Assembly: GCF_023746555.1 (NCBI RefSeq)
Contig: NZ_CP098755.1
Span: 4,985,001 to 5,049,000, forward strand
DNA: 64,000 bases
Direction: 5' to 3'
From: Brevibacillus ruminantium
Lineage (GTDB): Bacteria > Bacillota > Bacilli > Brevibacillales > Brevibacillaceae
Under the pieces are notes generated by a model. The model did not search any database and was not told the DNA's origin. It saw only the letters and a program-made list of their open reading frames with translations. A program made the position numbers and the translations under genes. Each line of letters begins with the position of its first letter. Position 1 is the first letter of the stretch. This document shows positions 53,147 to 61,619 of the stretch, in pieces.

Positions 53147-53681
53147 AACTTTTACCTTCTCGAAGTTGTAATAGCGAGATTGGCTTATTCATCAGCCGTT
53201 GAACAAGTAAAAATGCCCCCAGCATGATGAAGATATCGCCGATACTGATCACCCGCGGAATGATCGAAGGCATGTAAATCACATCCGTCAAAAACGGAAG
53301 ATTGGAGCTTTCCGTCAATACACTGTGTTTAAAGTTGGTGCCATTAATGACCGGCTCCAAATCATAGGGCAATCGTTTGGCCTGCTCCAGATCAATCGGC
53401 ATTTTTCCGCGATTGCTCCAAATCGCAAGCGCATTCAAAAACCAGCCCACCATAAAAATTCGCATGTCCTCAAATTGGCGATTAAACAAGAAAAATCCCA
53501 AAATGAGCACATAGGAAATCGATATGAAGATTCCGCTCAAAGAGGGAAAGAACGCAGCGCAAGCTTGCAGCACCAAACTTCCAATCAGCAGCCCTACTTT
53601 GTAGAATTTGGGCAATTCCTTTATTCTTCCGCCCCGAATCAAGGCAACAAGAAAAGAAACACAAATCACATCCAAAAGCAT
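53130..53681 (-). CDS. DUF5317 membrane protein
   Basis: 183 residues from the ATG at 53681 (GGAGG 8 bases upstream). Four hydrophobic segments (about 1-17, 27-50, 52-65, 145-165) and the conserved NRQFEDMRIFMVGWFLNALAI, NRGKMPI and SVLTESSNLPFLTDVIYMP stretches of DUF5317. Function unknown; family members often lie next to HD-GYP genes. Translationally coupled to the HD-GYP gene by a 17-base overlap, so the two probably form one membrane signalling unit. Confidence 0.8.
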   Translation of the reverse strand: MLLDVICVSFLVALIRGGRIKELPKFYKVGLLIGSLVLQACAAFFPSLSGIFISISYVLILGFFLFNRQFEDMRIFMVGWFLNALAIWSNRGKMPIDLEQAKRLPYDLEPVINGTNFKHSVLTESSNLPFLTDVIYMPSIIPRVISIGDIFIMLGAFLLVQRLMNKPISLLQLREGKSYATKS

Positions 53682-53704
53682 GTAACTTTCCTCCAAAGTT
53701 TAAG

Positions 53705-53733
53705 AAAAAACACCACTCAACCAAGCGGTGTTT
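53705..53733 (-). terminator. Intrinsic terminator between the micropeptide and DUF5317
   Basis: Minus-strand stem AAACACCGCT (53733-53724) / AGTGGTGTTT (53717-53708), one mismatch, 6-base loop, with a TTTTTT tail. It lies 15 bases past the micropeptide stop and 24 bases before the DUF5317 start, so read-through would set DUF5317/HD-GYP expression. Confidence 0.8.
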
Positions 53734-53747
53734 CTTCCAAAAAGTTA

Positions 53748-53825
53748 TTAGCCGATGTGGAAGTTTGCCGATGTAGCAGCTACAATTGCAACTACCATCA
53801 TGATACCTACGAACCATTTTTTCAT
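53748..53825 (-). CDS. 25-residue secreted or membrane micropeptide under riboswitch control
   Basis: 25 codons: Lys-Lys N-terminus, hydrophobic core, and the short C-terminal tail TSANFHIG (full tail after residue 17). GGGGAGGG lies 8 bases before the ATG, a strong site. The protein is little more than a signal peptide. After cleavage at an Ala-x-Ala-like site it would release a peptide of a few residues such as NFHIG, or it may remain as a membrane micropeptide. It is the first coding region after two c-di-GMP-II-like riboswitches and has its own terminator. No family is recognised. Confidence 0.7.
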   Translation of the reverse strand: MKKWFVGIMMVVAIVAATSANFHIG

Positions 53826-53849
53826 AGCCTTTTCCCTCCCCTTTTTATA

Positions 53850-53928
53850 ATGGAGAAAGTCGGATTCGCTACTTGCTTCTGCAAGGACCAAGCGACCAAA
53901 TAAAGCCCTTGCATGCCTTTCCCCTTGC
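53850..53928 (-). promoter_or_regulatory. c-di-GMP-II-like riboswitch, promoter-distal copy
   Basis: Minus-strand order: GGGGAAAG (P1 5'), AUGCAAGGGCUUUAUUUGG, UCGCUUGG, hairpin CUUGC-agaa-GCAAG, AGUAGCGAAUCCGAC, CUUUCUCC (P1 3'). This matches the Clostridial c-di-GMP-II aptamer segment by segment (UUUAAAUUGG, GCACUUG, hairpin, AGUAGUGCAACCGAC), with UCGCU/AGCGA forming the pseudoknot. The P1 3' strand CUUUCUCC could also pair with the GGAGGGAAAAG around the micropeptide ribosome site 10-20 bases downstream. Ligand binding would then free that site; this on-switch logic is inferred. Confidence 0.75.
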
Positions 53929-53934
53929 ATAAAA

Positions 53935-54010
53935 AGGGGGCGGATTCGCTACTGGCTCCATACAGACCAAGCGACCAGATACAGTCTGTACTTCTTCGCT
54001 CCTTCTTTGC
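53935..54010 (-). promoter_or_regulatory. c-di-GMP-II-like riboswitch, promoter-proximal copy
   Basis: A second unit with the same conserved blocks (GUAUCUGGUCGCUUGG, GCCAGUAGCGAAUCCG) and a different, compensating P1 (AAGGAGCG / CGCCCCCUU). The two copies share 17- and about 12-base identical blocks, while the intervening stems differ but still pair (TACAGAC/GTCTGTA here versus TGCAAGG/CCTTGCA in the other copy). This covariation supports RNA structure over simple DNA repetition. Confidence 0.7.
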
Positions 54011-54014
54011 CTAC

Positions 54015-54044
54015 ATTTTACACGAAAATGACAATTTTCGGCAA
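54015..54044 (-). promoter_or_regulatory. Promoter of the riboswitch/micropeptide transcript
   Basis: Minus strand TTGCCG (54044-54039), 18-base spacer, TAAAAT (54020-54015). The predicted start falls at the 5' edge of the first aptamer. The spacer contains the palindrome CGAAAATtgtcATTTTCG, which could be an operator or the tail end of argF termination. Confidence 0.5.
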
Positions 54045-54050
54045 TGGTAG

Positions 54051-54086
54051 ATTCCTAGTCTATTAGCTTCAATTGCAGCTAGGAAT
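54051..54086. repeat. Inverted repeat downstream of argF
   Basis: Arms attcctag (54051-54058) / ctaggaat (54079-54086) with inner agct pairs. It lies 12 bases past the argF stop; no strong U-tract, so it may be a weak terminator or mRNA-protecting hairpin. Confidence 0.4.
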
Positions 54087-54098
54087 AAGTGCCTAGAA

Positions 54099-55076
54099 CT
54101 ATATCCTTACAACAGCCGCCAAAACTGCTTTCTGTGCATGCAATCTGTTTTCTGCCTGATCGAACACCACGGAGTTCGATCCGTCGATTACACTGGCTGA
54201 CACCTCTTCCTCCCGGTGAGCCGGCAGGCAGTGCAGGAACAGATAATCCGGCTTGGCGTGACTGACCAGCTCATCGTTTACCTGATAAGCTGCGAAATTC
54301 TTCAAGCGTTGTTCGTTCTCTTCCTCAAAGCCCATGCTGGTCCAGACATCCGTGTAGACCACGTCTGCGTCTTGCACCGCTTCCACAGGGTCGTTCGTGA
54401 CGAGCAGCGCTCCTCCGTTTGCCGCGGCATACACTTTTGCCTTCTCCAGAATTTCTGCATTCATTTCATACCCAGGCGGGGTTGCCACCCGGACATCCAG
54501 GCCCAGCAGTGCCCCCGCCAGCACCAGCGAATTGGCCACGTTGTTTCCGTCTCCCACATAGGCCAGCTTGATTCCTTTCAGCTTGCCTTTATGCTCCCAG
54601 ATGGTCAGCATGTCTGCCAATGCCTGGCAGGGGTGAAACTCGTCTGTCAAGCCGTTGATGATCGGGATGGTGGCATGTTCAGCCAACTCCTCGACACCAG
54701 CGTGGGAAAAGGTGCGAATCATAATGACATCGACATAGCGGGACATGACCTTGGCTGTGTCGCTAATCGGCTCGCCCCGGCCCAGCTGCAGTTCCTTTCC
54801 GCTCATAAACATAGCCATGCCGCCCAACTGATGCATGCCCACCTCAAAAGAAACACGTGTGCGTGTCGAAGCCTTGTCAAAAATCATGCCCATCGTTTTG
54901 CCCAGCAGCGGCTGGTACGGCTGGCCGTTTTTTTGCAATTTCTTGATATGGGCTGCCAGCTCCAGCAGCTGCATCAGCTCTTCTCCGCTGAACTCGTCGA
55001 TTCTGAGCAGATCTTTTCCTTTAAAGCTGGCCCACTGCACGTTTGGAAAGTGATCCAATATCTTCACAGACTGCAT
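54099..55076 (-). CDS. argF: Ornithine carbamoyltransferase
   Basis: Forms citrulline from ornithine and carbamoyl phosphate. 325 residues from the ATG at 55076 (GAGGTG 6 bases upstream). Carbamoyl-phosphate site [40 protein letters not shown], ornithine-binding DVWTSMGFE and the C-terminal [13 protein letters not shown]. The gene starts inside the 3' end of carB (56-base overlap), so supply of carbamoyl phosphate and its use are translationally linked. Last gene of the arg cluster. Confidence 0.96.
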   Translation of the reverse strand: MQSVKILDHFPNVQWASFKGKDLLRIDEFSGEELMQLLELAAHIKKLQKNGQPYQPLLGKTMGMIFDKASTRTRVSFEVGMHQLGGMAMFMSGKELQLGRGEPISDTAKVMSRYVDVIMIRTFSHAGVEELAEHATIPIINGLTDEFHPCQALADMLTIWEHKGKLKGIKLAYVGDGNNVANSLVLAGALLGLDVRVATPPGYEMNAEILEKAKVYAAANGGALLVTNDPVEAVQDADVVYTDVWTSMGFEEENEQRLKNFAAYQVNDELVSHAKPDYLFLHCLPAHREEEVSASVIDGSNSVVFDQAENRLHAQKAVLAAVVRI

Positions 55077-58000
55077 TGCCTGCACCTCTTTTCTCCGAAA
55101 TAGCTTTCACGTACAAATCAAAGGTATCACTCGAGGTAAACAAGGGGACTCCTTGCTGCATCACGCGGCTGCGCAGGGCAAATCCCCGACGCCCGCGCTG
55201 GTTTCCTTTGGTGGCGGTGATGAGGGCAAACGCTGCCGTCTCTTCCTGTACCAGCTCCACCAGCTGCTGTTCATCCTGAATGATCCTGGACACATGATAC
55301 CCCTGTTCCTTTAGCCAAGCTGCTGTTCCCGGCGTCGCTGCCCAAACCGCCCCCAGCTCCTGCATGCGGGTGAGCGCAGGCAAAAGACGGTCCGTTTTAT
55401 CTGCATCTGCCAGAGAGAGCAAGCAAACCTGACCTTCTTGCCACTCCGCAAAAATGTTATCTTTATAGGCAAACGCCTTGCCCGCCGCCTCTGCAAAAGA
55501 AGCTCCCAGCCCCAAGACTTCACCGGTCGACTTCATTTCCGGCCCGAGGACGGGGTCCACACCCGTCAGCTTCACTGTAGAAAACACCGGCCCTTTCACC
55601 ACTGCAAACGGAATATCAGGCAGCAGCCCTGTTCCGAAGCCCATTTCGCTCAGCTTTTCCCCAAGCTGCGCCCGGACAGCGAGCTCCACCATCGGGATTC
55701 CCGTCACTTTGCTGGTTATCGGCACCGTACGCGAAGCACGAGGGTTTACCTCGAGGACGTACACCGTGTTCTCATTGATGACAAACTGGATGTTGATCAA
55801 GCCCACCGCACTCATTTCGCGGCCAATCGCTTCCGTATAGCGTGCGATTGTTTCTTTGCACGATTCGGACAAATACGGCGCCGGAAACAGTGCGATACTG
55901 TCGCCCGAGTGAATCCCGGCCTTTTCAACATGCTGGAAGACACCGGGAATCAGTACCGATTCGCCATCACAGATCGCGTCTACCTCTGCCTCCATGCCTG
56001 GCAGATACTTGTCAACGAGCAGCGGAAAAAAGGCTTCGCTGTTTGGATGATGCAGCCACTCGTTGATGGTTGCCGTCAGTTCCTGCTGATCCTGCACGAC
56101 TACCATGCCCTGACCCCCGATGACGTAGGAGGGACGCATCAGCACCGGATAGCCGATGGTGTCGGCTGCGGCCACCGCTTCCTCCAGTGTGGAGACACCT
56201 TTGCCAGGGATATGCGGGATGTCCAGCTTTCTCAACATCGTGTAAAAGAGCTCCCTGTCCTCTGCCCTTTCGATCGCTTCCAGCTTGGTCCCCAGCACGG
56301 CCAGCCCCGCTGCTTCCAGCTTCGCTGCCAGATTGATGGCCGTTTGCCCGCCAAACTGCACCATCACCCCGTCCACCTGCTCATGTTCTGCCACTTGGAG
56401 GACATCTTCAATGTGCAGGGGCTCGAAATAGAGATGATCGGCTGTCGCATAATCGGTACTCACCGTCTCCGGATTGTTGTTCACCACGACAGCCGCGATG
56501 CCTTTTGCCTGCAAAGCCTTGGCCGCGTGAACGGAACAGTAGTCGAATTCGATGCCCTGACCGATGCGGATCGGTCCTGACCCGAGCACCAGCACTTTTT
56601 TCCCGGTCAGAGGCTCTACCTCATCGACACCATGCCAATCTGAGTAGTAATATGGCGTCTGTGCGTCGAATTCTGCTGCACAGGTATCGACAATCTTATA
56701 CAGCGGCACGATTCCGTGCTGCTGGCGAAGCTGCTTCACTTCCGCCGCTGTGCGTCCGCTCAATGCAGCAATCGTCTCGTCTGCAAAGCCGCGCTTCTTG
56801 GCTTCTCGGAGCAGCTCCGCCGGGAGATCTGCGCTTTCGGCCAGCTTTTTCTCCAAAGAAACGATTTTGCTCAGGCTTCTCAGGAAAAAGGGATCGATCC
56901 CCGTCAACTGATGCAGCTCTTCCTCAGAAAAGCCTTGGCGAATTGCTTCCGCCAGAGCGAATAAACGGATATCTGTAGCTTCTTGCACAAGCGTGGTTAA
57001 CGTATCCTTGTCACATGCCGCAAGCTCAGAACGTGACAGATGTGTGCAGCCAAGCTCCAGGGAGCGGACGGCTTTCAGCAGACCCGCCTCGAGGTTGCGG
57101 GCAATCGCCATCACTTCACCGGTTGCTTTCATCTGTGTGCCCAGCAGTCTGTCTGCTAGCGGGAACTTGTCAAAAGGCCAGCGCGGTATCTTTACCACGA
57201 TATAATCGAGCGTCGGCTCGAAGCTGGCGTAGGTGTATCCGGTAATCGGGTTTACGACTTCATCCAGCCGATAGCCCAGCGCCAGTTTGGCCGCGATCCG
57301 GGCAATCGGGTAGCCCGTAGCTTTGGAGGCCAGGGCACTGGAGCGGCTGACACGCGGATTGACCTCGATCAGGTAATAGCGGTCTGAATGGGGGTCCAGC
57401 GCAAACTGGATATTGCATCCGCCCACTACGCCGAGCGAACGGATAACCTTGGTAGAGACACTTCGCAGCATCTGATACTGGCGGTCCGTCAGCGTTTGGG
57501 ACGGAGCCACCACGATGCTGTCCCCCGTATGAATCCCGACCGGGTCTAGATTTTCCATGTTGCAAACGATGATGCACGTGTCGCTGGCATCGCGCATCAC
57601 TTCGTATTCAATTTCCTTCCAGCCTTTTACACTGCGTTCAATCAACACCTGGTGAATCGGGCTGGCTGCGATTCCGGATGCGGCGACCTGACGGAGGATT
57701 TGCTCATTCTCGGCAATTCCGCCCCCGGCACCGCCCAGCGTATAAGCCGGACGGACGATGACAGGATAGCCGATCGATTCGGCAAATGACACCGCATCCT
57801 CTACCGTTTCCACTGTTGCACTCTCTGGTACGGGCTCGCCAATCTGCTGCATGAGCTGCTTGAATAGCTCGCGATCTTCTCCATTTTGAATCGCATCCAG
57901 GGGTGTTCCCAGCAGTTCCACTCCGTACTGCTCCAGTACGCCTGCTTCCGCAAGTGAAACGGCCAGATTCAGCCCCGTCTGCCCGCCCAGTGTCGGCAGC

Positions 58001-58257
58001 AGTCCATCCGGTCTCTCTTTGGCAATAATCGAAGTCAGGGACCGAAGCGTGAGCGGTTCCAGATACACCTTGTCGGCTACCTGTTCATCCGTCATGATCG
58101 TGGCCGGATTGTTGTTGACCAGCACCACTTTCACGCCCGCTTCCTGCAGAGAAAGGCAAGCCTGCGCTCCGGCATAATCAAACTCTGCCGCCTGCCCGAT
58201 CACAATCGGCCCGGACCCGATGACTAAAACTTTTTGTATGTGCGCCAATTTAGGCAT
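55021..58257 (-). CDS. carB: Carbamoyl phosphate synthase large subunit
   Basis: 1078 residues. Two homologous ATP-grasp halves: first [20 protein letters not shown] ... [14 protein letters not shown], second [20 protein letters not shown] ... [15 protein letters not shown]-terminal MGS-like regulatory domain (about 930-1060) follows. It converts bicarbonate, ATP and ammonia delivered by CarA to carbamoyl phosphate. ATG at 58257, 9 bases after GGGAG and overlapping the carA stop by 8 bases. Placement between carA and argF marks it as the arginine-specific enzyme; a pyrimidine pathway copy would lie elsewhere. Confidence 0.96.
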   Translation of the reverse strand: MPKLAHIQKVLVIGSGPIVIGQAAEFDYAGAQACLSLQEAGVKVVLVNNNPATIMTDEQVADKVYLEPLTLRSLTSIIAKERPDGLLPTLGGQTGLNLAVSLAEAGVLEQYGVELLGTPLDAIQNGEDRELFKQLMQQIGEPVPESATVETVEDAVSFAESIGYPVIVRPAYTLGGAGGGIAENEQILRQVAASGIAASPIHQVLIERSVKGWKEIEYEVMRDASDTCIIVCNMENLDPVGIHTGDSIVVAPSQTLTDRQYQMLRSVSTKVIRSLGVVGGCNIQFALDPHSDRYYLIEVNPRVSRSSALASKATGYPIARIAAKLALGYRLDEVVNPITGYTYASFEPTLDYIVVKIPRWPFDKFPLADRLLGTQMKATGEVMAIARNLEAGLLKAVRSLELGCTHLSRSELAACDKDTLTTLVQEATDIRLFALAEAIRQGFSEEELHQLTGIDPFFLRSLSKIVSLEKKLAESADLPAELLREAKKRGFADETIAALSGRTAAEVKQLRQQHGIVPLYKIVDTCAAEFDAQTPYYYSDWHGVDEVEPLTGKKVLVLGSGPIRIGQGIEFDYCSVHAAKALQAKGIAAVVVNNNPETVSTDYATADHLYFEPLHIEDVLQVAEHEQVDGVMVQFGGQTAINLAAKLEAAGLAVLGTKLEAIERAEDRELFYTMLRKLDIPHIPGKGVSTLEEAVAAADTIGYPVLMRPSYVIGGQGMVVVQDQQELTATINEWLHHPNSEAFFPLLVDKYLPGMEAEVDAICDGESVLIPGVFQHVEKAGIHSGDSIALFPAPYLSESCKETIARYTEAIGREMSAVGLINIQFVINENTVYVLEVNPRASRTVPITSKVTGIPMVELAVRAQLGEKLSEMGFGTGLLPDIPFAVVKGPVFSTVKLTGVDPVLGPEMKSTGEVLGLGASFAEAAGKAFAYKDNIFAEWQEGQVCLLSLADADKTDRLLPALTRMQELGAVWAATPGTAAWLKEQGYHVSRIIQDEQQLVELVQEETAAFALITATKGNQRGRRGFALRSRVMQQGVPLFTSSDTFDLYVKAISEKRGAGNAVCEDIGSLSKRAVGQL

Positions 58258-59356
58258 AGATCTTCGCTCCCACTCCACGAATCAACTGCAAGAATTGTGT
58301 AAGCATATGTGAGGTATCGCTCGGTCCGGGATGCGCCTCCGGGTGAAACTGGACCGTCATCACCGGCAAATGTTGATGGCGCAGTCCTTCTACGGAGTTG
58401 TCATTTACATTGCGATACGTAACCAATAGCTGCCGATTGTCCAGCGACTCTTCTTTTACCACGTATCCGTGATTTTGCGAGGTCATGTACACCTTGCCCG
58501 TCAGCAGTTCTTTTACCGGATGATTTCCGCCGCGATGACCGTACTTCAATTTTTCTGTCTTTCCGCCAAACGCAAGCGCAAGCACCTGATGTCCCAGACA
58601 GATCCCCATGGTCGGATACTGCTCGGCCGCTTTGCGCCACTCTACGCAATAGGTAAGCAAATCTTCCGGGTCACCAGGGCCGTTGGAGAACAGCAGGCCG
58701 TCCGGCTGCAACGCTTGAATCTGCGCATAGGTTGTATCAAAAGGGACGACCGTTACACGGCATCCGAGGGATTGCAATGATTCCAGGATCGACCGTTTCA
58801 TTCCAAGATCGATGAGAACGACATGTTCCTTCGTCCCTGGGTAGCGCTGTATTTCCTGGCTGGACACATTGGCAACCAGCGATTTTTTGATGTATTTTTT
58901 TCGGAGTGCCGACACCTCTTCAAGAGAAAGCGGCCGATCAGCAATCACTCCCCACAGCGGCCCCTCTTGGCGAACTCTTTTGGTGACCGTTCTCGTATCT
59001 ACCCCTGCGAGGATGGGAAAACCAAATTCCTCCGCCGCTTCAGCCAGCGAACGGCCGGATTGATAATGACTGGGTTCGCTGCACAACTCACTGACCACCA
59101 TCCCTGCCAAAGCAGGCTTTGCGGCTTCGTAATCCTGATCGTTAATCCCGTAATTCCCGATCAACGGATATGTGAAAGTGACGATCTGCCCTGCAAACGA
59201 GGGGTCGCTCATGACCTCCTGATATCCTGTCATACCTGTATGAAAAACCACTTCACCAATACCTTCGAGAGGAGCGCCAAACAGTGTTCCGGCAAATACC
59301 TCTCCGCTCTCCAGTGTTAAGTATCCTGGGCCATATCCGTGTTTCTCTCTGTTCAT
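58250..59356 (-). CDS. carA: Carbamoyl phosphate synthase small subunit
   Basis: 368-residue glutaminase subunit that supplies ammonia to CarB. N-terminal CPSase domain (YLTLESGEVFAGTLFG, VVFHTGMTGYQEVMSDPSFAG) and C-terminal class I amidotransferase with LFSNGPGDPEDL, the Cys nucleophile in MGICLGHQVLALAFGG, and VQFHPEAHPGPSD. First gene of carA-carB-argF, with its own promoter and two ArgR-type boxes. Confidence 0.96.
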   Translation of the reverse strand: MNREKHGYGPGYLTLESGEVFAGTLFGAPLEGIGEVVFHTGMTGYQEVMSDPSFAGQIVTFTYPLIGNYGINDQDYEAAKPALAGMVVSELCSEPSHYQSGRSLAEAAEEFGFPILAGVDTRTVTKRVRQEGPLWGVIADRPLSLEEVSALRKKYIKKSLVANVSSQEIQRYPGTKEHVVLIDLGMKRSILESLQSLGCRVTVVPFDTTYAQIQALQPDGLLFSNGPGDPEDLLTYCVEWRKAAEQYPTMGICLGHQVLALAFGGKTEKLKYGHRGGNHPVKELLTGKVYMTSQNHGYVVKEESLDNRQLLVTYRNVNDNSVEGLRHQHLPVMTVQFHPEAHPGPSDTSHMLTQFLQLIRGVGAKIYA

Positions 59357-59413
59357 CGGTATAGCTCACTCCTCTCCCGCGGGAACTCTCTGACGAAAAT
59401 TTATGCAACTACT

Positions 59414-59448
59414 TGTATTAATATACATTCGTACTAATAAAAATGCAA
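59414..59448 (-). promoter_or_regulatory. carAB-argF promoter with two ArgR-type operators
   Basis: Minus strand TTGCAT (59448-59443), 17-base spacer, TATATT (59425-59420). TGTATTAATATACA (59414-59427) is a perfect match to TGnATwwwwATnCA covering the -10. A weaker TGCATTTTTATTAG box overlaps the -35. Tandem boxes are the normal ArgR/AhrC arrangement. Confidence 0.8.
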
Positions 59449-59522
59449 TGAGTTTTTCGCAACTTTTCACTCATTGCCTGGCAGATTTTCTTGCTTGCTG
59501 ATGCCTGCTATCCCGGAAAAGA

Positions 59523-59560
59523 GAAAAACGGAAGCAGCCTTTGACTGCCTCTCGTTTTCC
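59523..59560 (-). terminator. Terminator after argD
   Basis: Minus-strand hairpin AAAACG..GGCAG / CTGC..CGTTTTT with internal mismatches (59524-59558) and a T-rich tail. It separates argCBD from the carA promoter. Confidence 0.6.
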
Positions 59561-59605
59561 CTTTATTGCTTTACCTTTTTTCTCTTTATCCTGTAGATTT
59601 TCCTG

Positions 59606-60787
59606 TTATCCTTTTTGAAGCGCCTCGTCCAGTACGGCCACGACCCGCTCTATTTCATCCTCGGTGGTGACAAAAGACGGAAGCATGCGAATGACCTGAG
59701 GCCCAGCCAAAAGCACCAGCACTCCTTTTTCCCGAGCGTAATCCAGCACCCCGGCTGCCGGGATCGAAAGCTTCATTCCCAAAAGCAAGCCCTTCCCTCG
59801 GATCTCCACTACTTTCTCTGGATGGGCTGTTTTCAACTGCTGCAATCGACTGACGAGCAGCTCGTTCAGCTGATTGACCCGACTCAAGAGGCCGTCTTCT
59901 TCGATGGTCTCCACGGTTGCGATCCCCGCTGCCATTGCCAAGGGATTGCCACCGAAGGTCGTTCCATGCGTGCCGGGCGAAAAGGCTTGAGCTGCTTCTT
60001 CTGTTGCCAGGATGGCGCCGATCGGAAAGCCGCTGCCCAACCCTTTTGCCAGCGAAATCGCATCAGGGAGAATCTCATACTGTTGAAAAGCAAACCAGGT
60101 TCCGGTCCGGCCGATGCCGGTTTGCACCTCATCAATCAAGAGCAACAGGCCATGCTGGTCACATAGTTGACGGAGCCCTTTGACGAACGGCTCTTCTGCC
60201 GAATGGACTCCGCCCTCTCCCTGCACCAGCTCCAGCAGGATCGCGCATGTTTTCTCATTCACAGCCTGCTTGACGGCATCCAGGTCATTGTACGGTACGG
60301 TCACGAAGCCTTCTGGCAGCGGTGTGAAGCCGTCCTTTACTTTTTCCTGCCCTGTTGCGGTCAAAGTTGCCAGTGTCCTGCCGTGAAAAGACTGGCCAAA
60401 TGTAATGATCTCGTAGCACTCTGTCCCCTTCACCTTTTGCGCGTAGCGGCGTGCCAGCTTGATCAGCCCCTCGTTTGCTTCCGCCCCGCTGTTGCAAAAA
60501 AGGGCGCGATCCAGTCCTGAGACCTGACTTAGTTTCTGTGCCAAGACCTCCTGCTGAGGGATGTGAAACAGATTGGAGCAATGCCAGAGTGTATCTACTT
60601 GTTCATGCAGCTTTTTGGCTACCTTGGCTGGCACATGGCCCAGCGAAGTGACAGCAATTCCCGAGATAAAATCGAGATACTCTTTGCCTGATTCATCCCA
60701 GACCTTGTTGCCCTCCCCTTTCACCAGATGAACTGGCCATCTCGCATAGTTATTCATCAAATGGTATGGAGCAGTCGTTGTACTCAT
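59606..60787 (-). CDS. argD: Acetylornithine aminotransferase
   Basis: PLP enzyme converting N-acetylglutamate semialdehyde to N-acetylornithine. 393 residues from the second of two adjacent ATGs (60787; 60790 is too close to the GGGAGGG site). The frame opens to 60931 inside argB without support. Class III aminotransferase motifs: FCNSGAEANEGLIKLAR, FGQSFHGRTLATL, LLIDEVQTGIGRTGTWFA, and the PLP-Lys in ISLAKGLGSGFPIGA. Sixteen bases after argB. Confidence 0.95.
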   Translation of the reverse strand: MSTTTAPYHLMNNYARWPVHLVKGEGNKVWDESGKEYLDFISGIAVTSLGHVPAKVAKKLHEQVDTLWHCSNLFHIPQQEVLAQKLSQVSGLDRALFCNSGAEANEGLIKLARRYAQKVKGTECYEIITFGQSFHGRTLATLTATGQEKVKDGFTPLPEGFVTVPYNDLDAVKQAVNEKTCAILLELVQGEGGVHSAEEPFVKGLRQLCDQHGLLLLIDEVQTGIGRTGTWFAFQQYEILPDAISLAKGLGSGFPIGAILATEEAAQAFSPGTHGTTFGGNPLAMAAGIATVETIEEDGLLSRVNQLNELLVSRLQQLKTAHPEKVVEIRGKGLLLGMKLSIPAAGVLDYAREKGVLVLLAGPQVIRMLPSFVTTEDEIERVVAVLDEALQKG

Positions 60788-60803
60788 CATTACCCTCCCG
60801 TAT

Positions 60804-61604
60804 TCAAGCGTGGACCTGGGCCGCTTTGGAGACAATGGCCGTACCAGCCGTCTCTCCCTGGCAAACCCGGAGCAAATCCTCTGCAGTCCCCCTGCAAATG
60901 ACAACCTGGGGAACCCCCTCAGAAAGGGCATCGAGAGCAGCCCTCACCTTGGGAATCATCCCGCCTGTAATGATCCCTTCCTGAATCATCTGCTCGATCT
61001 CCCGGGGATTTGTTTTGGGGATCAAGGCAGTGCCCTCTTCTTTTGGTGCCAGGATTCCCGGGACATCAGTCACCATGATCAGGCTTTCCGCCCCTAGTGC
61101 AGCAGCGATTGCCCCCGCTGCTATATCTGCGTTTACATTGTACTTCTGGCTCCCTTCCGTCCCGACAGCGAGCGGGGCGATAACCGGCAAATATCCATGG
61201 GAAAGAATGGCCAGCGGAATCGCCGCATCCACCTTTTTTACCTCTCCAACAAGTCCAAGCGGTTTATCAGTCTGCACTGCGGTAAGCATGCCGCCGTCCA
61301 TCCCGCTTACCCCCCAGGCTTTGGCTCTATGCTCGGATAGCCGCCTCACCAGCCACTTATTGATTTGCCCGCACAATACTTGTTCGACGACCTGCAAGGT
61401 ATCCTCGCAGGTCACCCGAAGTCCGTCCACGAACTGGGAGGGGATCGCCAAGCGCTCCAGCATGCTGTTGATCGCCGGGCCGCCACCGTGTACAATGACG
61501 AGCTGCTTTCCCTTTTGCTGAATCTCCGCAATTGCTTGAAAAAAGCGGTCAGGCAACTGTTCCATCGTACTGCCCCCGCATTTGATGACCACGATTCCTT
61601 CCAT
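60804..61604 (-). CDS. argB: Acetylglutamate kinase
   Basis: Phosphorylates N-acetylglutamate with ATP. 266 residues of the amino-acid-kinase fold: VVIKCGGSTM, VIVHGGGPAINSML, GVSGMDGGMLTA, YNVNADIAAGAIAAALGAE, and MVTDVPGIL with ITGGMIPKVRAALDAL at the end. It follows argC by only 15 bases; the argJ gene normally found between these two is not present. The N-terminal arginine-sensing helix of Arg-inhibited enzymes is also absent, as in E. coli-like forms. Confidence 0.95.
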   Translation of the reverse strand: MEGIVVIKCGGSTMEQLPDRFFQAIAEIQQKGKQLVIVHGGGPAINSMLERLAIPSQFVDGLRVTCEDTLQVVEQVLCGQINKWLVRRLSEHRAKAWGVSGMDGGMLTAVQTDKPLGLVGEVKKVDAAIPLAILSHGYLPVIAPLAVGTEGSQKYNVNADIAAGAIAAALGAESLIMVTDVPGILAPKEEGTALIPKTNPREIEQMIQEGIITGGMIPKVRAALDALSEGVPQVVICRGTAEDLLRVCQGETAGTAIVSKAAQVHA

Positions 61605-61619
61605 CCTCTTTCTCCTCCT

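Noticed and set aside
53858..53990. The two 50-base units as DNA direct repeats or a CRISPR-like pair
   Set aside because: Stems covary and the blocks fit the c-di-GMP-II aptamer; only two units with unequal spacing, so not a CRISPR. No CRISPR array was seen anywhere in the window.
54216..55103. 295-codon plus-strand frame antisense to argF
   Set aside because: A codon-bias shadow of argF, rich in His/Gln/Arg and without domains.
55438..56580. 380-codon plus-strand frame inside carB
   Set aside because: Shadow frame of a GC-richer gene; composition typical of antisense translation.
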